A stretch of DNA of 6,622 nt from Candidatus Nomurabacteria bacterium (GTDB lineage: Bacteria; Patescibacteriota; Minisyncoccia; Phycocordibacterales; UBA1006), in contig CALRGS010000035.1 of NCBI GenBank assembly GCA_943357975.1, positions 1 through 6,622 of the forward strand, read 5' to 3'. How positions within the stretch are numbered: the first letter of the stretch is position 1; every line of letters starts with the position of its first letter. This document shows positions 1 through 4,705 of this stretch, piece by piece. Below the pieces are notes generated by a model that saw only the letters and a list, made by a program, of their open reading frames with translations, ran no database searches and was not told the DNA's origin. A program made the translations under genes and the position numbers.

Positions 1-238
1 GCAGATTGAAGAAACAGCTAAGGATATTATCAAGCGTGTAGATGAGCTTGGTAAGCATTTGAAATCATATGAGGATTATCATGGAAAGCTGGGTAATGCG
101 CTAGGAACTACTATTAATCATTTCAATGCCTCGAACAAAGAGTTGAGAAAAATTGATAAGGATGTGATGCGCATTACAGGAACAGGTGTTGAAATTGAAA
201 CCCTTGAACTTGCAAAGCCAGAGCGTGATGAGGAATAA
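1..238 (+). CDS. rmuC: RmuC-family DNA recombination protein, C-terminal fragment
   Basis: This is the last 78 residues of a gene that enters from the left edge; reading begins at base 2 in frame and ends with TAA at 236-238. The segment has the look of the end of RmuC proteins: a helical stretch with KRVDELGKHLKSYEDYHGKLG, then LGTTINHFNASNKEL, then a short acidic tail. In this family that region follows the nuclease-like core and packs as long helices. RmuC proteins are associated with DNA rearrangement, classically by limiting inversion at short inverted repeats, but the biochemical activity is not settled. The catalytic core lies outside the window, so its integrity cannot be judged. A strong bidirectional terminator follows 57 nt after the stop. 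Assignment rests on remembered family resemblance of a short tail, so moderate confidence. Confidence 0.72.
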   Translation, partial: QIEETAKDIIKRVDELGKHLKSYEDYHGKLGNALGTTINHFNASNKELRKIDKDVMRITGTGVEIETLELAKPERDEE

Positions 239-295
239 TTTCCTACTTGACTCGAACTCAGTCTTCTTCAAGTCCCTCATTATAAATTTCCACTA

Positions 296-326
296 AAAAA
301 GTCCGGACTACTGGTCCGGACTTTTT
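296..326. terminator. Bidirectional intrinsic terminator between rmuC and the 92-aa gene
   Basis: A 13-bp perfect stem is formed by five A-T pairs plus the self-complementary octamer GTCCGGAC (301-308 and 314-321) around the loop TACTG. The A run on the left and T run on the right give a U-tract on either strand, so it can end rmuC rightwards and the hypothetical gene leftwards. The stop codon of the leftward gene (325-327) lies inside the T run. Confidence 0.88.
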
Positions 327-603
327 ATTGATTCAAGTAATGACTTAATTTTATTCTTAAATCATCGTGCTGTTTTGTAGCCTCCTCTTCTGCTTTTTTT
401 CTCGATTTGATAAGGCCCTCACGGTCTTCACCAGGAGTGATTATGCCTTGTTCATTGAGAGATTCTACGATAGTTTCCATGCGAAGAATCATAGAGGCAT
501 TGTCCTTGAGTATAATATAGAGAATTTGGTCAGAGGCGGTCTGGTTTTTAGGAAGTGAATTGAGTAACCCCGCAATGAGTTCGAGTGTTTGTTCCAGGTC
601 CAT
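325..603 (-). CDS. Hypothetical 92-aa helical protein
   Basis: I do not recognise this protein. It has 92 residues, starts with MDLEQTLELIAGLL and is predicted by eye to be nearly all helical: one amphipathic segment at residues 1-16, a second at about 24-50, then a charged helix at about 59-88 rich in K, E, D and R that could form a coiled coil. A turn with G-I-I-T-P-G-E-D separates them. There is no signal peptide, membrane segment or cysteine, so it should be cytoplasmic. Support for a real gene comes from context: a consensus-like promoter (TTGACA, 17 nt, TATTGT) ends 15 nt before the ATG, and a symmetric terminator sits exactly at its stop. No Shine-Dalgarno sequence is visible before the ATG and the predicted leader is only about 9 nt. 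The overlapping rightward frame at 367-558 has no comparable signals. Confidence 0.72.
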   Translation of the reverse strand: MDLEQTLELIAGLLNSLPKNQTASDQILYIILKDNASMILRMETIVESLNEQGIITPGEDREGLIKSRKKAEEEATKQHDDLRIKLSHYLNQ

Positions 604-618
604 GGTGTGTTTTTTGCT

Positions 619-647
619 ACAATAGTATAAAAGTATAAACCTGTCAA
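619..647 (-). promoter_or_regulatory. Promoter of the 92-aa gene
   Basis: On the minus strand a perfect -35 TTGACA (647-642), a 17-nt spacer and a -10 TATTGT (624-619) precede the ATG at 603. Transcription would start near 612, leaving a leader of about 9 nt without a ribosome binding site. The -35 lies 4 nt from the -35 of the rightward rpsA promoter, so the two polymerase sites compete or share control. Confidence 0.65.
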
Positions 648-651
648 ACTA

Positions 652-680
652 TTTACAAAACTCAATAGAAATGCTATTTT
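652..680 (+). promoter_or_regulatory. Promoter of rpsA
   Basis: A -35 TTTACA (652-657), a 17-nt spacer and a -10 TATTTT (675-680) preceded by TGC, which makes an extended -10. The predicted start is near 687, giving rpsA a leader of roughly 100 nt. It is back to back with the leftward promoter at 619-647. Confidence 0.6.
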
Positions 681-682
681 AC

Positions 683-787
683 AAGGGTTCTTTTATCAGC
701 CCGCTTCAGGTGCTTAACCCCTTTCCTTGATCGACTTTGTCACACAGTTATGGCGGAAAGCAGGTATCTGTCGCATTTTAAAAAACT
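683..787 (+). promoter_or_regulatory. Structured 5' leader of rpsA
   Basis: The leader can form two hairpins. The first pairs 683-689 with 716-723 (GGGTT with AACCC plus flanking pairs, one bulged C) and contains an inner stem 698-702 with 709-714. The second spans 750-776: AT and GCG pair with CGC and AT, with an inner CAG/CTG stem closing the loop GTAT and a purine internal loop GAAAG. No Shine-Dalgarno sequence is seen in the A/T-rich stretch just before the ATG at 788. In other bacteria S1 represses its own translation by binding its leader; a similar role here is inference. The pairings were found by eye, and no covariation was tested. Confidence 0.4.
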
Positions 788-1897
788 ATGAAAAAAGAAT
801 TAACAAAGAATTCTGTAACTCCATTCGTGGGGTCAGAAGATTCGACAACAATGCAAGACATTGTGTTGAATGAAACTATTAAGCCGTTGGAAATCGGTGA
901 ATTAGTAGAAGGTACCGTCCTTGCAATCGATAAGATGGAAATGTACGTAGAAATTCCTCTCTACGGAACAGGTATTATCTACGGTCGTGAATACATGAAT
1001 GCCCGAGACATGATCAAGAACATCAACGTTGGTGATTCTATCAAGGGTAAAATTGTAGAGCGAGAAAACAATAACGGGTACATTGAATTGTCACTTAAGG
1101 AGGCTCGCCAGGCACTGGTTTGGTCTGATGCTGAAAAGGCAATGAAGTCTGAAGAAGTTCTCGAACTTGCTATCAAGGAAGCGAACAAGGGAGGACTTAT
1201 TGTTGAGTGGCAAGGTATCGCAGGATTCCTTCCTGCTTCACAGCTTCGTGCGGATAATTATCCTCGCGTAGACGATGGAAACAAGGATGAAATTCTTAAG
1301 GAATTGAAAAAACTTGTTGGTAAAAAGCTCGCGCTTTCTATCATCGGAGTAAATCCAAAGGAAGGAAAACTTATTTTCAGTGAAAAAGGAAATACCAAAG
1401 AAGACAAGAAGGAAATGATTACAAAATATACGGTTGGTGATGAGCTTGATTGCGAAGTTACTGGAGTTGTAGATTTTGGAATCTTCCTCAAGGTTGAAAA
1501 CGGCCTTGAAGGATTGGTTCACATTTCTGAAATTGACTGGTCATTGGTAGAAGATCCTCGAACCATGTACAAACTTGGTGATAAGGTGAAAGCTAAAGTG
1601 ATTGAAATCAAGGATGGAAAGATTTCATTGTCTATCAAGGCATTGAAAGAAAATCCTTGGACACGTGTTGAAAAGAAATACAAGAAGGACGATGACGTTA
1701 CGGGTGTGGTGATTAAGTTCAACAAACACGGAGCTCTCGTTTCTATCGAGGAAGGCGTTGCCGGACTCGTGCATGTTTCTGAATTTGGTGATGATAAGAA
1801 ATTGAAGGAGGCACTTTCCCTCGGAAAGTCATACTCATTCAAGATTACCTTGTTTGATCCAAAGGAACACAAAATGACATTGTCATTTGTAAAATAA
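788..1897 (+). CDS. rpsA: 30S ribosomal protein S1 (four S1 domains)
   Basis: Ribosomal protein S1 binds single-stranded mRNA leaders on the small subunit and helps initiation, especially where Shine-Dalgarno pairing is weak. The 369 residues hold four OB-fold S1 domains after an N-terminal tail: about 36-104, 122-199, 214-284 and 298-368. Domains 3 and 4 are the most canonical, with G-V-V-D-F-G-I-F-L and GLEGLVHISE in domain 3 and G-V-V-I-K-F-N-K-H-G-A and G-V-A-G-L-V-H-V-S-E in domain 4. Domains 1 and 2 are more divergent, as in the ribosome-anchoring half of known S1 proteins. The classical proteobacterial protein has six domains and about 557 residues; four-domain forms are normal in many other phyla. 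The ATG at 788 is chosen as the first start in frame after the leader; a later start at residue 22 would still keep all four domains. A strong terminator follows 8 nt after the stop. Confidence 0.93.
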   Translation: MKKELTKNSVTPFVGSEDSTTMQDIVLNETIKPLEIGELVEGTVLAIDKMEMYVEIPLYGTGIIYGREYMNARDMIKNINVGDSIKGKIVERENNNGYIELSLKEARQALVWSDAEKAMKSEEVLELAIKEANKGGLIVEWQGIAGFLPASQLRADNYPRVDDGNKDEILKELKKLVGKKLALSIIGVNPKEGKLIFSEKGNTKEDKKEMITKYTVGDELDCEVTGVVDFGIFLKVENGLEGLVHISEIDWSLVEDPRTMYKLGDKVKAKVIEIKDGKISLSIKALKENPWTRVEKKYKKDDDVTGVVIKFNKHGALVSIEEGVAGLVHVSEFGDDKKLKEALSLGKSYSFKITLFDPKEHKMTLSFVK

Positions 1898-1904
1898 CCA
1901 CTAG

Positions 1905-1943
1905 AAAAGCCGGAAAAGTTTTTTAAAACTTTTCCGGCTTTTT
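1905..1943. terminator. Bidirectional intrinsic terminator between rpsA and the 113-aa gene
   Basis: An 18-bp perfect inverted repeat (1905-1922 with 1925-1942), with arm AAAAGCCGGAAAAGTTTT and a 2-nt centre, starts 8 nt after the rpsA stop. T runs follow it on the plus strand and, through the A run at 1905-1908, on the minus strand. It also lies 23 nt past the stop of the leftward gene, so it can serve both. Confidence 0.9.
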
Positions 1944-1965
1944 GCTGGGACTTCTTTCCAGGAAC

Positions 1966-2307
1966 CTAAACCTTCTTTTGAGTAATGGTCCAAACAAGAT
2001 ATTTCCCTGCAGGATGCGTTTGAGCTTCCGCAGATGATTCTTTTATTGAAAGACCTAGTGCTCGTAGTTCTCTTTTAGTATCAGAATAAAAGTTTCTTCT
2101 TCGTGATGAAAAGAGGCGGTCATCAGCCGGAAGTTTTTGAATACTTATCATGCTGATAATTCGAAAATCATTCTGGTCGGCATTTACCGAAGAAATAAAT
2201 ATTTTGTAAATGTGTGCAATAAGGATTGCTTTTTTGTGAAGTCTGATGATGTTTTTTTTATCAGAGAAACTAGTAAGGATGAGGCTCTTTTGGGCTATCA
2301 TGGGCAT
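1966..2307 (-). CDS. Hypothetical 113-aa basic protein
   Basis: I do not recognise this protein. It is basic; the C-terminal half (about residues 57-113) looks the most protein-like, with S-R-R-R-N-F-Y-S-D-T-K-R-E-L-R-A-L-G suggesting a charged helix and H-P-A-G-K-Y-L-V-W-T-I a beta strand. The N-terminal half is rich in I and K, with a hydrophobic stretch A-I-L-I-A-H-I-Y-K-I-F-I (residues 27-38) that is too short and basic for a clear membrane segment. The start at 2307 is preferred because a promoter (TTGACA, 17 nt, extended TATTGT) ends 17 nt before it, the same arrangement as at the 92-aa gene. An internal ATG at 2151 would give 61 residues. No Shine-Dalgarno sequence is visible at either start. 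It ends with TAG next to the shared terminator. A rightward frame at 2137-2331 overlaps it but has no signals; moderate confidence. Confidence 0.5.
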   Translation of the reverse strand: MPMIAQKSLILTSFSDKKNIIRLHKKAILIAHIYKIFISSVNADQNDFRIISMISIQKLPADDRLFSSRRRNFYSDTKRELRALGLSIKESSAEAQTHPAGKYLVWTITQKKV

Positions 2308-2324
2308 TCGTTTTATTTGAGATT

Positions 2325-2353
2325 ACAATAGCAGCTATATTCATATATGTCAA
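2325..2353 (-). promoter_or_regulatory. Promoter of the 113-aa gene
   Basis: Minus-strand -35 TTGACA (2353-2348), 17-nt spacer, then -10 TATTGT (2330-2325) preceded by TGC. The two hexamers and the spacer length are the same as in the promoter of the 92-aa gene. The predicted start near 2318 leaves a leader of about 11 nt. Confidence 0.6.
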
Positions 2354-2366
2354 ATCCTCCAATTAC

Positions 2367-2395
2367 TTGCAAAGAATTTAGGTACGTGGTAAAAA
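2367..2395 (+). promoter_or_regulatory. Candidate promoter of the 55-aa gene
   Basis: TTGCAA (2367-2372), a 17-nt spacer and TAAAAA (2390-2395) preceded by TGG, an extended -10. The -10 hexamer itself is weak and lies in an A run, so confidence is low. If used, the start would be near 2402 and the leader about 10 nt. It is divergent to the promoter at 2325-2353, with 13 nt between the two -35 boxes. Confidence 0.35.
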
Positions 2396-2411
2396 AAGGA
2401 AAATAAAAACA

Positions 2412-2579
2412 ATGGCTAAAGAAAAAACCGATAAGGAGCTCAAGAAGCCCTCTATCGAAGAAATTATGGAAGTAACTCGATTGCTCAGAACAATAGCTGA
2501 TAGACATGCTTTGGGGGAAATCTCCAAAGATGATATTAACAAGCTGGCAAACAAAGCATCTCTGGTTCCGGTTGATTAA
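2412..2579 (+). CDS. Small hypothetical 55-aa protein
   Basis: A short gene of unknown function. The 55-residue product begins M-A-K-E-K-T-D-K-E-L-K-K and is highly charged, then has two likely helices (about residues 14-35 and 39-50, with S-I-E-E-I-M-E-V-T-R-L-L-R and S-K-D-D-I-N-K-L-A-N-K) and ends V-P-V-D. Hydrophobic spacing suggests a small helical hairpin that may act as a partner protein; there is no membrane segment. Evidence that it is real: codon use is protein-like, an AGGA stands 11 nt before the ATG, an A-rich leader precedes it, and an intrinsic terminator begins 21 nt after the TAA. The AGGA would be lost if transcription starts at about 2402 as the candidate promoter suggests, so the two signals may not both be used. 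Confidence 0.62.
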   Translation: MAKEKTDKELKKPSIEEIMEVTRLLRTIADRHALGEISKDDINKLANKASLVPVD

Positions 2580-2600
2580 AAAGAAAAATACCAGGGAAAC

Positions 2601-2636
2601 AAAAAAGCGATTTCGTCAGTATGGAATCGCTTTTTT
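2601..2636. terminator. Bidirectional intrinsic terminator between the 55-aa gene and pth
   Basis: A 12-bp perfect stem, AAAAAAGCGATT (2601-2612) with AATCGCTTTTTT (2625-2636), encloses a 12-nt loop. A long T run follows on the plus strand, and the A run gives the U-tract on the minus strand. The pth stop codon (2635-2637) overlaps its right arm, so the leftward operon ends here as well. Confidence 0.87.
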
Positions 2637-3216
2637 ATTTTTTCAAAAGTTTGATATGAGGATCATTGGAATTAAATTCAGTCATCGCAGCCTCTTTTCC
2701 TTCCGTTGCGATGGTGTGAAGTGCCAGCCCTACTCGCTTTGAAACCTCTGCAAGAGCTTCAAGTTCGGATGCTTCGAATTTTCCAAGGACATTTGGTTTT
2801 ACAAGTTCTCCTGTTTCAAGGAGTTTTGAGATACCAATACGGATACGAATGAATTCCCTACTCCCGAGAGACATTTCGATAGACTTGATTCCGTTATGCC
2901 CCCCACTGCCCCGATCGAAAGAAATTTTAAATTTTCCAAGCGCTAAATCAATATCGTCGTAAATAACAATGACATGTTCTGGAAGGTAGTCTTTTTTATC
3001 TACGAAATATTGCACCGTTTCTCCTGAAAGGTTCATAAAGGTTGCAGGCTTAACCAGCAAGAAATTTCCCTCCTGTGCAGTACCTGCATTGGCATACGAA
3101 TCTCTTCCCCATTCAAGGTTTGGATACATGCCGTCAATAACAATCCACCCCGCATTATGGCGAGTCTTTTCATATTCAGTTCCTGGATTCCCCAGTCCTA
3201 CAATGAGGTAGTTCAT
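2635..3216 (-). CDS. pth: Peptidyl-tRNA hydrolase
   Basis: Pth hydrolyses the ester bond of peptidyl-tRNAs that drop off ribosomes, recycling tRNA in the cytoplasm; it is normally essential. The 193 residues match the usual bacterial length of about 185-195. The start at 3216 gives MNYLIVGLGNPG, the standard N-terminus; an earlier ATG at 3270 would add 18 residues that overlap the upstream gene and are not expected in the family. Functional residues are in place: N10 and catalytic H20 (T-R-H-N-A-G), N62 in F-M-N-L-S-G, D87 in I-Y-D-D-I-D-L as the acidic partner of the histidine, and N108 in G-S-G-G-H-N-G-I-K. The gene starts 4 nt after the LTD gene stop with no clear Shine-Dalgarno sequence, which suggests coupled translation by ribosomes ending the upstream gene. 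It is the last gene of the leftward cluster. Confidence 0.96.
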   Translation of the reverse strand: MNYLIVGLGNPGTEYEKTRHNAGWIVIDGMYPNLEWGRDSYANAGTAQEGNFLLVKPATFMNLSGETVQYFVDKKDYLPEHVIVIYDDIDLALGKFKISFDRGSGGHNGIKSIEMSLGSREFIRIRIGISKLLETGELVKPNVLGKFEASELEALAEVSKRVGLALHTIATEGKEAAMTEFNSNDPHIKLLKK

Positions 3217-3220
3217 AAAT

Positions 3221-4657
3221 CTATAATAATTCGTCTCGTTTAGCATACAGATGAAATGCGAGATATGCAAGAATTACTAGGAGCACTACGCTCCCAAAAA
3301 TAACGTACCATTTGTTCTGCTTCCAGATATCACCAATAGTTTTTGATTCTGCAACATGTTCGGTACTCCCTCCTTCCAGGAGGGAGTTAGAGGGAGGTTG
3401 TGTGGAGAGAGGTTGAAGGTCAGGCTCATCTATAAAAATTTCATCATCTGTAGCGGGCGCTGTATATTTGTAAGAATACCCTGTCACGATCTCCCTACTC
3501 GGATTTAAAAGGAGAATAGAATTCTTTGAAAGGGTGATCCCTAGCACCTTAGGCGACAAAGCTAAGGTTGCACCCTTTGCAAGAGTGGTATAGTTAGGAA
3601 AAATAAACTCTTGCCCACTTGATTGAATAATCCATCCATCAAGTGCAATTTCTTTACTTGCGCCATTTTTTAATTGCAAGCCATCAGTATTCGAGTATCC
3701 TAATATTTCAATATCACTCGGAACGATAGTAATAGTTTTCTTGTGAATAGTATCAGGTTGGTCACGAAAACGATCAGAGTAGTATTGCATGACGACTTGG
3801 TATGTTCCTGGGTAATAGTAAATATGATTACTAGTAATATTTTTCAAAAATTTATAAGACCCACCGTCACCCGTAGACCATTCAAATCTACCACTGATGA
3901 AGCCCCCACGGCTATTTTTGGTTACGGTTGCCCTCATGGGAATAGCCACCCCAGCCGTTCCAAAGTCTGGGATGATCATACGTGCTTTATAAATAGGATC
4001 GGGTTCCACTTTTTCAATTTTTTCCTTGGAGTCTTTAGTTGGCGTAGGGGGAGGAGTTGGATCTGGTGTAGGGTCAGGATCTGCCGTAGGGTCTGGATTA
4101 GGAGATGGGTCAGAATCGACCGATATCGTTTCAGAGCCTGGGGTTCCCACAGCAGTAATCCAATCAGTTCCGGATTTTTGCATCGTTTGTTTACTTGCAG
4201 TGTTACCCGCTGGCCACCCACCACTTGCGTCTAGAGACTCCTTGGTGACACCCGCAGCATCTTTCAATACCAACTGGTCATTAGTATTATTTAATCCACT
4301 TCCACCGAAAGTCCCCTTTTCATTACAGGTCCCCCCAAGTGGATCAGTAAGGGTTGTGGTTGCTCGACAGAGTAAATAATAAGTTCCTGCAGGAATAGTT
4401 CCTGTTGGAGAAAATAATGTAACCCCTCCCGCCTTGAACAATTTCCAACCCGTGAGACTAGTATCATCAGCTCCATCATTATAAAGCTCCACCCATTCCT
4501 CATATTGACTAGCACTAGTTCCCATCCACGCGATTTCGGTAATAGAAATTTCTGCGTAGACAAAAAATACTGGAACAATAATTCCTATCGCTACAAGGCC
4601 TGCTCTAATAATTTTTCTATAAAAAATGTTCTGTATCATACAGAACATTTTTATCAT
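3221..4657 (-). CDS. Lamin-tail-domain and PKD-like surface protein with C-terminal anchor
   Basis: A predicted exported protein of 478 residues from the ATG at 4657. In order: a signal peptide (1-35) with hydrophobic A-I-G-I-I-V-P-V-F-F-V and likely cleavage after V-Y-A; an LTD domain (about 35-179) carrying the typical E-W-V-E-L-Y-N (54-60) and G-W-K-L; an Asp/Pro/Thr linker (183-207); a PKD-like Ig fold (about 224-313) with W-S-T-G-D-G and Y-Y-P-G-T-Y-Q-V; a second LTD-like beta domain (about 315-399); a linker; a membrane helix (450-472); and a short tail A-K-R-D-E-L-L. Cysteines 97 and 111 could form a disulfide. The likely topology is outside the cell, held by the C-terminal helix. LTD proteins are common surface proteins in Patescibacteria; the ligand is unknown. 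The start is uncertain: TTG at 4690 and ATGs at 4648 and 4639 are in frame, and the one at 4639 gives a compact 29-residue signal peptide. Confidence 0.85.
   Translation of the reverse strand: MIKMFCMIQNIFYRKIIRAGLVAIGIIVPVFFVYAEISITEIAWMGTSASQYEEWVELYNDGADDTSLTGWKLFKAGGVTLFSPTGTIPAGTYYLLCRATTTLTDPLGGTCNEKGTFGGSGLNNTNDQLVLKDAAGVTKESLDASGGWPAGNTASKQTMQKSGTDWITAVGTPGSETISVDSDPSPNPDPTADPDPTPDPTPPPTPTKDSKEKIEKVEPDPIYKARMIIPDFGTAGVAIPMRATVTKNSRGGFISGRFEWSTGDGGSYKFLKNITSNHIYYYPGTYQVVMQYYSDRFRDQPDTIHKKTITIVPSDIEILGYSNTDGLQLKNGASKEIALDGWIIQSSGQEFIFPNYTTLAKGATLALSPKVLGITLSKNSILLLNPSREIVTGYSYKYTAPATDDEIFIDEPDLQPLSTQPPSNSLLEGGSTEHVAESKTIGDIWKQNKWYVIFGSVVLLVILAYLAFHLYAKRDELL
3365..3402. repeat. REP-like GC-rich palindrome inside the LTD gene
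   Basis: A perfect 10-bp inverted repeat, ACTCCCTCCT (3365-3374) and AGGAGGGAGT (3378-3387), with loop TCC, is followed by a related tail TTAGAGGGAGGTTG. Such a GC-rich hairpin with a similar flanking GGGAGG tail resembles dispersed REP-type elements in other bacteria and stands out from AT-rich surroundings. It is translated in frame as P-P-S-N-S-L-L-E-G-G-S-T (residues 421-432), in the linker before the membrane helix. Only one copy is in the window, so its dispersed nature is inference. Confidence 0.5.
4037..4111 (-). repeat. Degenerate in-gene repeat coding a D-P-T linker
   Basis: Short units close to GTAGGGTCAGGATCT on the plus strand recur here. They code a run of D-P, D-P-T and P-T-P-P units (residues 183-207) that joins the first LTD domain to the PKD-like domain. 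This low-complexity linker is probably extended and flexible, and such tracts are prone to change in copy number. Confidence 0.7.
4622..4652. promoter_or_regulatory. 31-nt perfect palindrome over the LTD gene start
   Basis: AAAAATGTTCTGTAT (4622-4636), a single central base at 4637, then its exact reverse complement (4638-4652). A and T runs at its ends make it resemble the bidirectional terminators in this window, though it has low GC and almost no loop. On the minus strand the ATG at 4639 sits at the apex and the ATG at 4648 lies in the arm. A TATGAT at 4658-4653, just upstream on the minus strand, could be a -10 box for an internal promoter, but no good -35 is seen. It could be an operator, a weak terminator or attenuator, or an mRNA hairpin hiding start codons. 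Confidence 0.55.
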
Positions 4658-4705
4658 ATCGAGATCAAGTCTTGATAAATTTTTTCTCAAGAAATTCTAA
4701 AGTTT

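Noticed and set aside
239..295. Gap after rmuC examined for a promoter or small RNA
   Set aside because: Only AT-rich sequence leading to the terminator; no paired -35/-10 boxes or frame found.
2137..2331. A 64-residue rightward frame opposite the 113-aa gene
   Set aside because: It has no promoter, ribosome binding site or terminator of its own, while the opposite strand has a consensus-like promoter and a shared terminator.
3217..3270. Longer start for pth adding 18 residues
   Set aside because: The extension overlaps the LTD gene and precedes the conserved family N-terminus; the ATG at 3216 gives the normal length and numbering of N10 and H20.
3743..4234. A 163-residue rightward frame opposite the LTD gene
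   Set aside because: It is antisense to a well supported LTD/PKD-like coding region, has odd composition (runs of R and W from the repeat tract), and no promoter or ribosome binding site.
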